From: Aureobasidium sp. EXF-3400
Taxonomy: Eukaryota; Ascomycota; Dothideomycetes; Dothideales; Saccotheciaceae
Direction of reading: 5' to 3'
Assembly: GCA_024195585.1 (NCBI GenBank)
Contig: SWBL01000534.1
Span: 1 to 23,841 of the forward strand
Length of the DNA: 23,841 nucleotides
This document shows, piece after piece, positions 1 to 10,574 of the stretch. Position 1 is the stretch's first letter, and every line of letters begins with the position of its first letter. The notes below the pieces were generated by a model that saw nothing but the letters and a program-made list of their open reading frames with translations, had not been told where the DNA came from and made no database searches. The position numbers and the translations under genes are program-made.

Positions 1-630
1 CTGACCACCACGACCGTGCTTCTTGGGAAGATCGACCGAGAACTTTTGGCGAATTTCACGGGTGTTTCCAGAAAGAGTACCGAAGAGGGCACCGTTACCA
101 TCCATGATGATGAAACCAAAGGCCTGGTCAGACTCGAGCAGCTCACTCAGAGCCTCAGTGTGGAATTTGTTGTCGCAAAGGTACAGCGAGGTGTTGATGG
201 GCTTGAAGGGCTCAAAGTCGATGTTGATCTTTCTCTCTTTCCCTTCGGCAGTGATGATTTCACCACAGTAGACAACGAGACCGTTCGGGGGAACCTTGTT
301 GTAGAGCTTGAGACGCTGTTGAGTCGAGGTAATGGCCGACAGAACGGAAAGACGGTTGACACGAGACTTGATGTTACTGGCAGTTCCGTACTCTTCAGCC
401 AACATCTTTGCGACTCGGGAAATCTGATCCTTGGGGGCTGTGGAAGCGAGTCAGCAGCTGAGGGCTGGTGGTGGTGGCTACTAGGAGCGTGTCGATATGG
501 ACGTACGGATGATGAGCGAAATCATGGAGGTTCCGTTACCACGGGCCTGTTCCAGGCGCTTGATGAGCTTCTTGACCTTCCATATTTCGATGTTCTTCTC
601 GGCCTCGTTCGCCTGCTGCTGTTCACTCAT
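1..630 (-). CDS. SUP45 (eRF1): Eukaryotic peptide chain release factor subunit 1 (eRF1), 5' part, truncated by the window edge
   Basis: Recognises all three stop codons in the ribosomal A site and triggers peptide release. The model is complement(join(1..437,507..630)), 187 residues. The ATG at 630 opens [17 protein letters not shown], the usual fungal eRF1 start. The intron 506..438 has a GTACGT donor and CAG acceptor, and the join reads SLIIPPKDQISR in phase. Decoding motifs are visible: NIKS at about residues 63-66 and YLCDNKF of the YxCxxxF type near residue 130. The sequence ends exactly at the catalytic GGQ (residues 185-187, bases 1-9), so the M-domain remainder and the C domain lie outside. 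It is divergently arranged with the AVT1-like gene. The family call is essentially certain; the intron call is very likely because an in-frame stop follows the donor. Confidence 0.96.
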
Positions 631-672
631 GTTGGCGGGGCTTCTGTTGTGCGAGCTTGGTGGGATCAAAGG

Positions 673-824
673 CTGCGGGGCGGCTTGTCAGTCAATATTC
701 AAACACTTTTTTCCAGGGCTGCGGAGGGGCCCGAGGGACGGTCGCACCAGCGCCGGCGGGTGCAGGGCAAGCGGAAATGATGCAGGACGGACGGCGAGGA
801 GTAATTCGCGCAATAAGTACTTAC
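673..824 (-). other. Probable 5'-UTR intron of the eRF1 gene
   Basis: Reading the minus strand upstream of the eRF1 ATG, a consensus GTAAGT donor starts at 824. A GACTGAC branch-like site lies at 694-688 and a CGCAG acceptor ends at 673, leaving about 42 nt of leader before the ATG at 630. The span is 152 nt, longer than the coding introns here. It rests on sequence signals alone. Confidence 0.45.
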
Positions 825-1789
825 AAGCTCTGCGCCGAGAGTGGGTGGGTGAAAGGGGAAGGACGGTGTCGCGGTCACACGTCGAGTTTGCGGTGAAAGG
901 TGGAAGGTGTTGGGAGGCCGCAGCGGCGTTCTCAGGACTTCGCGTGAATGTGCGTTGCGTCACAGGCCAAGTCGCTCTTTCCTGTCGTGCACGCGCTTGT
1001 CTCCGCCTCGGTGCTGCTCGCCTATGCCTTTTGACCAACGAGCATTGTGCCTGCAACATTTCCGTCATTTTGCAGCGAATTTTCTAGTTGCATATTCAAG
1101 CCTGCACTGACGAGACGATTTTTGAACCTTCTTGAAATGTATCTAGACAATGTCACCGTAGAATGTTCGAGAGCTTAGACATAGACCAGACATGAATGCC
1201 CATCTCGAAAACCATGTCTGCTGTCAAATGGTCAAAAGTCCTTTCCCGATACCACTCGGATCGCACCTTCTCCACATCCTCGAACGCCAGCGACAAACTC
1301 AGTTGGTGTTGCAATTAGGTAAAATGTTTCGACCAGTCCACCCAGTGATTGTCTAGTAAACAAATTCCATTCTCATAGCGGCCTTTCTCACCGCAATCCA
1401 GCGAGAGTCCAGTACCTGCCACAAACTACCGCTAGGACGTGCTTTCCTGCGCCTAATACAACGCTGTAAATCTTTCGATCGCTCCGATCTGGACAGACCA
1501 GTATCTAGCCGCACGGCACATTCTGTACAAAACCTTGACATCAGGCTTGCGCCCACTCTGTCTCGACATTCTTGATCACAGATAAGACCTTCTTCCATGT
1601 TTCTCCTATATCTATCCAAGTAGCCCTCTACTTTACCCTCGCCAACTTTTGCCTCTTCTGTTCCTTGATCTTCCGTGCCTCCTCGACACTAACCCGCCTT
1701 CAACCGTGCGAGCCACCGTCTCTCCCTTGCGACTTTGCGCACGCGATCTCTTTCCTTGTTCCTGCTTGGAAACATAACTGCAGTCCAGC
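825..1789. promoter_or_regulatory. Divergent intergenic region between eRF1 and the AVT1-like gene
   Basis: About 1 kb without a supported gene. It should hold the promoters and transcription starts of both divergent genes. The last 200 bases before 1790 are rich in C and T (for example around 1590-1760), as is common in fungal 5' leaders. ORFs here are short, lack family resemblance and overlap each other on both strands. No clear TATA box was found. Confidence 0.4.
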
Positions 1790-3806
1790 ATGCCGGCCGA
1801 CAGAGCGCCCATCCCGTCCAACTGGACCGAATACGAAAGAGGTGGACGTCGTGGCTCGTCAGAGACTTTGGAAAGCCATATTCAATGGGGTGCAGACGTC
1901 CACGATGCCCCTGAGCATGCTGCTGGGTCGCCGGATGCTCACCACACCCAAGCATTGCGGCATAGGAGGTGCGCCATCTTCATTCCACACGCTTGTAACT
2001 TGCTGACTCGCCACACACAGGTCGTCAATGTCCATGAAGATCAACACTCTGCGCCAGGCTGGCGGCGTCAACAGTATCGACAATTTCGCAAGATCATGGC
2101 AGCGTGCAGCTGGCTTCTACGAAATCGCACCCGTCAGGCCGTCATTTCGCGTATCCGAGACCGATGAAGAGAGCGTAAGAGCTTCGGACGACTATGAGAG
2201 ACAGGATGTTGCAACGTCACTCGGAGAGCAAAGAGGTCTCCTAAGACAGGCGCTGGCAGACGGGCGCAAACTATCTGACCATGCTATCTCGGATGCTGGA
2301 GAGCCCTCTGAGGCAGGCACCATTCGCGGTCGTGCTCAGGAGGCTGATGACAGCATTTTCCAAGTTGAGCCTCAATTGACGACCCCCTTCAGCGGCAGCT
2401 ATGGAACAAACTATGGAAGTCTGTCATCTAGAGTCAATGAGTCGTCGATGCGCCATGCTGGACGGCTCTTCCAGAAGCAGCAGATGTCGGGCGTGAATGA
2501 TCCGGATAAGGAGCGTGAGCCCCTGCTCGTCAAGCAGGTCGAGGAAGACGACGGCAAGATTGTGAATGTTGTGGTTGGCCAGTCCACGCTGCCTCAGACC
2601 ATCTTCAACTCTGTAAACGTCTTGATCGGCGTTGGTCTCCTTGCATTGCCGCTGGCTATGAAGTACGCCGGTTGGGTTTGCGGCCTGGTTTTCTTCGCCT
2701 TCGCTGCCGCTTCTACACGCTACACTGCAAAGCTTCTGGCCAAATGCTTGGATGTCGACAACTCTCTGATCACTTTCGCCGATCTTGCCTACGTTTCATT
2801 TGGTTCCAAGGCTCGCATCGCGACAAGTCTCCTTTTCAGTCTGGAATTGATCGCCACTTGTGTTGCGCTTGTGGTTCTCTTCGCCGACAGTCTCAATGCT
2901 CTGATTCCTGGTTGGGGTCTCCTGGAGTGGAAGATTGTCTGCGGCTTTATCCTGATCCCTCTGTCTTTCTTGCCTCTGAGGCTCTTGAGTTTTACCAGTA
3001 TTCTGGGTATTGTCTCTTGCTTCGGCATTGTCCTCTGCGTTGTTATTGATGGATTTATCAAGCCTCATACTCCTGGTTCTCTTCGTGAACCTGCTAAGAC
3101 CTACCTCTTCCCCGAGAACTGGGCAACATTCCCCTTGAGTCTTGGTCTCCTCATGTCGCCTTGGGGAGGTCACAGTGTGTTCCCCAACATCTATCGCGAC
3201 ATGAGACACCCTTACAAGTACAACCGCGGTCTGAACATCACTTACGCCTTCACTGCCACTCTCGATCTTTTTATGGCTGTTGTGGGTCTTCTCATGTTTG
3301 GCGATGCTGTCAAGGACGAAATCTCTAGCAATATTCTCGCCGATGACGGATACCCTCAATGGTTGTCTGTGATCATCGTCGTCTGTGTAGCCATGATCCC
3401 TCTGGCTAAGATTCCCTTGAACGCACGCCCCATCGTCAGCACGTTGGAGATTCTCCTTGGATTGGATGCCCGTGCAGTCAGCAATTCTACCTCTCTCCAC
3501 GGAATGTCTGGTCTCAACCGTGGCATCCTTAAGGCTACAATTCGCATCCTCTGTACGGTCGTCTTCGTGGTCTTGGGAATCCTCGTCCCCGAATTTGACC
3601 GCATCATGAGTCTGCTGGGCTCCGTCGCTTGTTTCACCATTTGCATCATCCTTCCACTCGCCTTCCATCTCAAGATCTTTGGCGACTCGATCCCACGCTC
3701 TGAGAGAATTATGAACTGGGTATTGATTGTCATCTCGAGTATTCTTGCAATCGTCGGTACAGCATTCAACTTCATTCCCAGATCGGTCTTGGGTATCGAA
3801 GAGTAA
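1790..3806 (+). CDS. AVT1-like vacuolar amino-acid transporter (Aa_trans / AAAP family)
   Basis: Predicted to move neutral amino acids across the vacuolar membrane by proton exchange, as yeast Avt1 does. The model is join(1790..1968,2021..3806), 654 aa. The intron 1969..2020 (donor GTGCGC, acceptor CACACAG) is phase-consistent and joins HTQALRHR to RSSMSMKINTLRQAGG. The ATG at 1790 (MPADRAPIPSNW) is preferred over the one at 2028 because the first exon is in frame and polar like family N-termini. Residues 1 to about 245 form a long polar, probably cytosolic, tail. The Aa_trans core starts near residue 248 with STLPQTIFNSVNVLIGVGLL and continues through about 11 hydrophobic segments to the end. 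Length suits Avt1 (about 600 aa). The exact substrate cannot be read from sequence. Confidence 0.9.
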
Positions 3807-4792
3807 TTATCGGATGTGACAACCCCACTCTTGGATGCATGAAGTTATGATCCTTTTGTGTCTCAGATTCTTGTCTTTTCTCTTATCTATCATCACGATC
3901 CAACAGTTGTTAATGCTCGCTGTTTCATAGCAATGGCGCTGGCTTGTTTGTTGTAATATCCCAGTTGGTTCTGTAGGTTCATAACGCTTTGTACATTTAT
4001 CTTGATTTTGAAATAGGAGCTTCCACAGCGCTTTTTGAGATATCTCGCAGTCTAATGGACCGATGGATGGATCATCGTCTTGGTCGCAAGCTCACGATTG
4101 ATGCAGAGCCCCTGGAGACATCTCAAGCTCCGCGAACCTCCCTTGTGGCGCAAGAAGGCCAAGGCTAGATCCAAATTGATTCTTTCTGCTGAATGGTTAA
4201 ACCCAACCAAACACGTACAAAATGCGTGTGGGACACGCGAGATATCGCCGATCCCGCGTCAAAAGAAGAAAGTTCCAACTCCCATTAATATGCCGATCAC
4301 CTGTACAATACACTTCCCGCTCCATCTGTCGCGTATCCGAGTCTGTCGCTCTTCTCCCCGGACCTTCTTTGGATACCATTCTCATTCTATTCTATGCTTC
4401 CTCTATTCAAAACGATGGTAGAAGCACAGGAATCCCTTGCATTGTTCGAAATGTCATTCTTGACCCCTTTTACTCAGTGATGCAACTAAGCTCTGGCAAG
4501 CATTTGAAACTGGCTTTCCGAGGAAGACAAGGCGACACACCCCCACACCTTGGGGCTTGACCGTTTTCTCGGATCTGGAGAGGGCGCGGGGTAAGACAGT
4601 ATGGGGATACCTGTACTGAGTGGTACCATTGTACTCTTTGGTGACAACTGCCGATTGATTAACGATGCGGCTGGACAAGTTAAATGCCATGGGTTCGCAG
4701 TCTCCTGTGGTTGAGGTTGTTTCGTCCTTCGCTGCATTGTCTCCTTGACTGGCTTCGTTTCTTTGCGCGTCTTGCAATCCCATTCGTTCAAG
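3807..4792. other. Intergenic region: 3' UTR of the AVT1-like gene and promoter of the first MFS gene
   Basis: Nearly 1 kb with no supported gene. The first 250 bases are T-rich and fit a 3' UTR. Overlapping ORFs around 4080-4560 on the plus strand and 4454-4971 on the minus strand are basic or low-complexity, contradict each other and resemble no family I recognise. Confidence 0.4.
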
Positions 4793-6496
4793 ATGGCCAC
4801 TATCGAGAAGAACGACCTCGGTGACAGCAAGCTCGAGCATGTTGAGGACCTCGAGAAGACCAATACCACCTGGGACGACAGGCCGACTCTTGATCCCGAG
4901 CTGGACAGACGCATCACGCGAAAGTTCGACACCCACGGTAGGCATATGTCCCTCTCTCCAATGATCCGCATCAGTTATACTAACCCTCTCTCGACAGTGG
5001 TTCCGTGGTTGTTTGGTCTGTGGCTACTAGCTTTCATCGATCGTAGTAACATCGGCAATGCACGTATTGATGGCCTTGCTACCGATCTCAAACTCAATGG
5101 AGACACGTTCAACATTGCATTGGCTGTCTTCTACGTGCCCTACATCATGGTTGATGTTCCTTCCAACCTCGTCTTGAAATATTTCCAGGCTGGCTACTAC
5201 CTCCCAGGGCTCATTATTGGATGGGGGCTAGTTGGAATGTGTATGGGCTTCGTCAAGAGCTATACTGGACTTATCATTTCACGTTTCTTCCTAGGACTTA
5301 TGGAAGGTGGCCTGCTGGTATGAAAGTTGTTGGTTGTTCTCTTTCTTGAAATTGCTAACAAATCCTAGGGTGGCATGATCATCTATCTAGCAATGTTCTA
5401 CAAACGACACCAGTTGATGTTTAGGATAGGTCTTTTTTACTGCGCTGCCCCATTAAGTGGCGCTATAGGAGGCCTCCTAGCTACTGGTCTTGCTAAAATC
5501 CATACCAGTAACTACAAAGGATGGCCGTTCATCTTCTTTGTGGAGGGAGGAATCACTGTGCTTTTCGGTGTGCTTACCATTTTCTTCCTGCCACATACGC
5601 CGGCCGAGTCTAAGTTCTTGACCGAAGAAGAGAAGGCAGGTGCTGCTCTGCGTATGCATCTGGACTCGCATGGCTCTGATGCTGCTGACGATGTGAGAAA
5701 CGAGAAGTTCAGTAAGTACATCTGGTTATTGCCAAAGCTCTCAGACAATAAACTTACCTTAACAGGCTGGCATTGGGTTCGCATGGCTTTCTTGAACTGG
5801 AACACTGTTCTTCTGTCTTTGAACTTTTTCGCCATCATCACACCTATCTACTCGTACTCGTTGTTCCTACCGACCATTATCAAGAGTTTGGGTTACAAGG
5901 CGGTACACGCCCAGCTTCTCACTGTACCACCAAATGTTGGAGCATTCCTCAGCGTCCTTCTTATTACCTGGCTTTCAGACAAGTACCGCGTGCGAGGACC
6001 CTTCATGCTGGCTGGCCTTGTTATAGCGATTGGTGGATACATCATGCTCATCTCCAACAACCATCACACTATTCAGTATGGTGGAACCTTCCTGGTCGCT
6101 GCGGGCATCTTCCCTTGCAGTCCTCTCGTCATGGGATGGCTGGCCAACAACCTGGCTCCTCATTATGTTCGCGCGGCTGGGTCTGGCGCTCAAATCATGA
6201 TTGCGAACTGCGCTGCCTTCATTGCCACGTTCACTTATCTTTCGAAGGATGCGTAAGTAACCTGATCTTTTCTCCCACACTCAGAAACTAATGTATCAAA
6301 CAGTCCTCGCTACATTACCGGTCATGCCATTAACATTGGTATGCTGTGTTTGTCTTTGATCATCACCTCCTGCATGTTGGTCTATTGCAGCTGGGAGAAT
6401 AAGAAGAGAGCGGCTGGTAAACGTGATTACAGATTGGCAGAGGGAGATGAGTCAATGCTTGGCTACAAGCACCCTTCTTTCAGGTACACTTTGTAA
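4793..6496 (+). CDS. MFS permease, anion:cation symporter type (Dal5/Tna1-like)
   Basis: Plasma-membrane proton symporter for a small organic anion; relatives carry allantoate, nicotinate, pantothenate or vitamin-like acids. The model is join(4793..4937,4998..5317,5369..5711,5766..6252,6304..6496), 495 aa. All joins are in phase: DTH/VVPWLFG, GGLL/GGMIIY, EKFS/WHWVRMAF and SKDA/PRYITG. The ATG at 4793 (MATIEKNDLG) gives a short acidic cytosolic head. Family hallmarks are AFIDRSNIGNARIDGL after TM1, RFFLGLMEGGLL around TM4-5, FYKRHQLMFRIGLFY, a central cytosolic loop with TPAESKFLTEEEK, and the C-terminal tail GYKHPSFRYTL. Intron 5712..5765 is 54 nt with no in-frame stop, so retention would add 18 residues to the central loop. 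Substrate unknown. Confidence 0.92.
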
Positions 6497-7177
6497 ATAT
6501 TTGTCAATAGACACAATCACTTTCAGGTATAAGTGTGAGCACGGTAACAAATGGTTAACGTAGCTAAATTGGATAAGTACGGTGTCCTTTTGACAGCGGT
6601 GCAACCCTGGCCTCGCTTGTTACCCTGTAGGATTGAAGCTTCCAGACCTCGCAGGCAACTCAAATATGGCTATGCTGAAGATCATGAATATGCTAACCGG
6701 TATCTTCAAGTGATGGCTACGTCTTATTTCATCAACAGATGTTGTGATTCTCGAATCAATGGTTTGTTCGAAAGATCGTAAGGACGCCTAGCAACAATTC
6801 GTTACCTCACTCCCTCTCTAGAGACTAGACCAACCTACTGCCATTTTGTTTTCTAGAACGGTCTCATCAAACTTTCTTCACAGAAGCCAGAAGTTAACAA
6901 ATCTCAAGTCCGAGCATGTGATGTTGTACGACCTTTCTATCAATCAGAATGGAAGTTGCATCTTGTTGTTATTGTGCCTTCCCCAGATTGGGTGTTTGAC
7001 CGCCGCGGAGAAGCTTAATTCCGCCAAGTGAGAGGCTCAAATGCATCTGTTATCAATCCACAGAGTTATCTTATCTTCAGACTACCTCTGCTCCTGATAT
7101 ATAAGTCCTATCGCTCTCGGAACTTCTCTTCAAACCTTTCGAACCTACTCGAATGCCCCTAAACACTTTTGATCCAA
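6497..7177. other. Intergenic region after the first MFS gene, with TATA-like and paired GATA sites
   Basis: No convincing gene. Short ORFs at 6551-6781 and 6846-7031 have no family resemblance. Near the right end, adjacent TTATC sites (TTATCTTATC at 7066-7075, plus a third at 7050) read GATAAGATAA on the minus strand. A TATATAAG box lies at 7098-7105. They could serve the small ORF at 7178 and/or the HPP gene at 7698. GATA sites are common by chance, so the regulatory reading is weak. Confidence 0.35.
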
Positions 7178-7321
7178 ATGAGTTCGTTGTTGACGGTACA
7201 GGTGCTCGCCGTGCTCTCAGCCCTGGTTGTCGCGGCGCAGCGGCTGTTACGTACAGGAAACAAATTGGCCTCTGACTTCGACGAAAACGGCCAAGTCACC
7301 ATTCACCACATGACGAGATGA
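7178..7321 (+). CDS. Possible small secreted or membrane peptide, 47 aa
   Basis: I do not recognise this. The ORF begins MSSLLTVQ, followed by a strongly hydrophobic run VLAVLSALVVAA and then AQRLL, which looks like a signal peptide or single membrane anchor. About 25 polar residues follow. A TATATAAG box lies about 75 bp upstream with a pyrimidine-rich leader between, a normal layout for a small fungal secreted-protein gene. Against it: an earlier ATG at 7153 opens a different-frame 40-codon ORF that overlaps it, and a downstream intron could extend the protein. It may be a truncated or non-coding transcript. Confidence 0.3.
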   Translation: MSSLLTVQVLAVLSALVVAAQRLLRTGNKLASDFDENGQVTIHHMTR

Positions 7322-7697
7322 CGTTCCTTCACGGTTCTACATTTCCGGAGGATGCAGAGAACAGGAATGATATCGAGACAAAGAAATGACAGCAAGAAAA
7401 GTTTTGAATAGCACAAAACTGTTGTTTCGCAAGAGAAAGCATAGCTTCATCATGACGGTAGGTTTGCCTAGGAAAACCAGCAGGTAAGAGCGACGCAATG
7501 TCCTGCCAAACAGTCGTCGTTTATTGCATCATGTCTTCCGTTTCGAAATGGTGACATGAGACCCCGCAAGCCATTTTCTCTCTCCTCGCCATAACCCGAG
7601 GGATTTACGTTAGGCCTGAGAAGTACTTCATCTACTCTGGCTGCTCTTGCGAAGGGCAACCACTCAGTAACCAGTTACACCGCTTCTTTTGCCTACA
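7322..7697. other. Intergenic region upstream of the HPP-family gene
   Basis: About 375 bases with no supported gene; presumed promoter and leader of the HPP gene. A minus-strand ORF at 7468-7659 resembles nothing and is probably chance. Confidence 0.4.
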
Positions 7698-8659
7698 ATG
7701 CATCCACGGATATTGACTGTTCTCGACTATGATATCGACACCCACCTGAATCGCCTTGTTCCTCATTCTCGCATATCGAGGCTACCGAAGCCTATATCGA
7801 GGTTCCTGGGTTATCGGTCGGAGGAGTACAAAGAACCACCACGCTTGGTTGTTGTTTTCTGGTCCTTTCTGGGGTCGTTACTTGGCCTGCTGATCATAGG
7901 GGCTCTCTACAAGTATGCACCCGGAATTCGAAAATGGCATCCTCCGATCATGATTGCGAGTTTGGTATGCTGCAATTGCTCCACAGGGCTATGTACAAGA
8001 ACTGACAGACATCTTAGGGCGCTTCGGCTATCCTGGACTATAACTCCATTCGGACACCACTTGCTCAACCGCGAAACGCAATATTAGGACAGACCTTCTC
8101 AGCCTTGACAGGAGTTATCATCCACAAGCTGTTCCATCTCAATTCAGATTGGGAAGATCTCCAGTGGGTTGCAGGTGCAGTCGCTTGTGCCGTGTCCTCC
8201 GCCATCATGGCTACGACAAACACTGTCCACCCTCCAGGAGGCGCGACTGCCGTCCTGGCGACAACCAACGCCGAGATCATCGCTATGGGCTGGATTTACA
8301 TCCCCTTCGTTCTGATGAGCTCAGCCATCATGTTGACCCTGGCGTGTCTCATCAATAACATTCAACGAGCATACCCAGTATACTGGTGGACACCAGAAAA
8401 CCTAAGAAAAGAAACCAAAGTTGAAGACCTCGAGAAGGTGTCGTCCAACAACAGTCAACAGGTCCTCTCAGGCCAGTCGATGGCCAGGACTTCGAACGCA
8501 GACCCGGACTCTGTTGTTATATCACCACACCATCTCTACATACCTGATAGCTTCGACTTGGATGGCGACGAGCTGGCTGTACTGTCACGACTACAAGCTC
8601 GTCTTCGATGGGATGCTGCTATGGATGAACGACCTCGAGCATACTCAAATTCGAGCTGA
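7698..8659 (+). CDS. HPP-family integral membrane protein
   Basis: The model is join(7698..7964,8018..8659), 302 aa. The ATG at 7698 (MHPRILTVLDYDIDTHLN) is the first in frame. Intron 7965..8017 (GTATGC donor, ACTGAC branch, TTAG acceptor) is phase 0 and joins HPPIMIASL to GASAILDYNS. The name-giving motif occurs twice: KWHPPIMIASLGAS near residue 82 and TVHPPGGATAV near residue 175. Four hydrophobic segments lie at about residues 50-72, 82-100, 150-170 and 195-220, followed by a polar, acidic C-terminal tail. Plant plastid HPP proteins (NITR2 type) move nitrite. Whether fungal members do so is unproven, so nitrite or another anion is only a possibility. Family identity is strong; substrate is not. 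Confidence 0.88.
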
Positions 8660-9632
8660 GCACATTCTGAGTCTTCTTATACACATTAGATCCAAGGATA
8701 AAAAACGCTTGTGAGCATCATGATCAGCGTGGCAATGCTTTGTCGGCCTGAATGACGACCGCGATTGCTCAGACCTTCCCTGCTGAAGCCGAGTTGTATA
8801 ATAAACACTGCTCCAACAGCACGTCGGAGCGCCGACTCGATCGTCAGATTCGAAAGCTGCATCAACCGCAACAGATGTTGTTTGCATTAGCCTGTCGACC
8901 ATCGTCGGAATTCCGATGCTGTCGCTGCTTCCAAACCTGACCAGGTCAACAACACTGTTGCTGCCTAATGGCTCCGTTGTCCGGTCTTCGAATCTTTAGA
9001 TGGTCTGTTTGTGGACACGTCATTGTCGACAGATGACTATCTCGATCCAATCACGGGTGTACTTTTGTCGATGGTGGCATTCTCAATAGCCTACCCGGCA
9101 CCAAGCCTAAATAATACCTCGATCTCGAGCAAGTTGTCCTCGCCGTGGGCAGGAACAAAGCCTGTCATGAGCAGCAGGAACTACAGATCAGGCGATGGTA
9201 GCTTCCAATGTTTAATGAACCTGTATAATAATCGTAATCATCACCGTCTTAGTTCCTGACCATTGATCTCTCTTTTGCAAGCGCAAATTGGTTTAGCCTT
9301 GCCAATTAATAGCATATCGTGTCAGTCGACATGGTAAACCGGGTCGTTGTCAGTCTAGCATTCATTGCCATAATCAGGACACCTGATAAGATCATTGATG
9401 CGTTGTAACTATGTAGACCAGGTATGATGTTGTCCTTAGTAGGTAATAGCTACAGACACCTCCCTCTCGTCTCTATAAGCATTTCGCAAAGACTTTGCCA
9501 AGTTGTTCGCCACACGAGAAGATCCATGTCTTTTGCACCTGCGCTATCTATCTGTATCCATACACCGCCGACGCTCTACACTCCAATGGCAACCGCGTAA
9601 CACAACCTCACTCACTACCCTCATCTACCCAA
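8660..9632. other. Intergenic region between the HPP gene and the NTF2-like gene
   Basis: Almost 1 kb with no intact gene. Minus-strand ORFs at 8645-8902 and 8686-8871 contain a hydrophobic stretch (AVGAVFIIQLGF) but are short and flanked by stops. The two neighbouring genes converge here, so the region should hold both 3' UTRs. Confidence 0.4.
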
Positions 9633-10485
9633 TCAAGCAACCGTCCCATTACCCGTAACATTACCATTGACATCACACCCAGCAACCTTACCCTTAAGAT
9701 CAGTCAACCAAACCGCAGAATTGAACTCTCCATAGAAAGTCTTGATCTGCCATTTAGTGCTTCCCTCACCGACACCAGTGCCATTTTCCTTTGCTTGTTG
9801 GACTTCGGCAACAGCCATACCTTGGACTTTGAGGCCAGGAGGAGACAGCACGTAGCGGAAGGTGACGGCGTTGCAGGAGGACCAGGTGTTGAGGAGGGTG
9901 AAGGGGACGCCGGGTGAGGCTTGTTCACCGGCAAGGTAGGATTCTTTTGTGCCGAAGGTGATGCTGCCCAACTGGAAATGTAAGTTAGTAAGGTGAAGGA
10001 TTGAGATGCTCAATGTGCCAAAGACTGTCACAATGTAACTATGAAAATGTACAATACTGGCAGAGATCAAGTGGTGGCATTAGAGACAGCTGTGCTAAGG
10101 CTATCTCCATGGTTACACTCGAGTTACAAAAACCAATTGTACATTTCAGCAGCCTGTGAGATCTCTGTGCTCACGAAGGGAGAGGAAATAATCTTCAGCA
10201 CATGTGGAGGTGGTAACTCACATCAGAGGCGATGACATTAGGCGAGTGCATCAACGTCGCTACACTGTCGGATTGATCGGTGAAACCGTCTGCGATCAAG
10301 ACATCGCCCCAGGAGGTGCTGAAGTTGGACAGGATTTGGCCAAAGCCGTTGGCGACAAGAACAGCATCAGCAGCAGAGATGCAGAATGTACTGTGCGAGG
10401 TGGTGTTTGCAAGTTCCGAGGAAGTGGAGTGGAAGGCTGTGCAGTGGGCCACAAGACAAAGAATTGTAGCGATGAAGGCACGCAT
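9633..10485 (-). CDS. Secreted NTF2-like domain protein
   Basis: Function unknown; belongs to a fungal group of extracellular proteins with an NTF2-like (cone-shaped alpha+beta) fold. The model is complement(join(9633..9971,10222..10485)), 200 aa. The ATG at 10485 gives a signal peptide MRAFIATILCLVAHCTA. The family's CISAADA motif lies near residue 35, FTDQSDSV near 68, CNAVTFRY and GMAVAEV in the middle, and FYGEFNSAVWL towards the end. Several N-glycosylation sequons (NTT, NFS, NGT, NVT) are present. Intron 10221..9972 has a GTGAGT donor, a perfect TACTAAC branch site and a TTCCAG acceptor, joining VIASD to LGSITFG in phase 0. At 250 nt it is unusually long for this window. Two cysteines (C35 and the C of SSCNAV) may pair. 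Confidence 0.82.
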
Positions 10486-10566
10486 GATTGCTGGTTTTCG
10501 ATGGACAAGAAAAGGATTGAACCAACGTCTAGAGTTCGGGAAGAAGAAAGAGCAAGACAAATGAAG

Positions 10567-10574
10567 TATATATA
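10567..10574 (-). promoter_or_regulatory. TATA box of the NTF2-like gene
   Basis: TATATATA lies about 82 bp upstream of the ATG at 10485 on the minus strand, a usual distance for a fungal TATA promoter with a short leader. Confidence 0.5.

Noticed and set aside
497..1087. 196-codon plus-strand ORF opposite the eRF1 start and leader
   Set aside because: It overlaps the eRF1 first exon antisense, is rich in C, R and S, and has no recognisable domain.
2796..3668. 290-codon open frame on the minus strand
   Set aside because: It lies fully antisense to the transporter core. Its low-complexity D/E/R/T composition is the usual shadow of hydrophobic, codon-biased sequence; no family features.
4130..4180. 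A stretch reading WRKKAKARSK, reminiscent of the tiny ribosomal protein eL41
   Set aside because: The match is limited to a few basic residues, the arginine-rich core of eL41 is absent, and no correct start and stop frame the segment.
8686..9200. Possible decayed MFS-transporter C-terminus on the minus strand (pieces such as EVLFRLGAG and AVGAVFIIQ)
   Set aside because: The pieces are in different frames, separated by stops, and the resemblance is too weak to separate from chance without a profile search.
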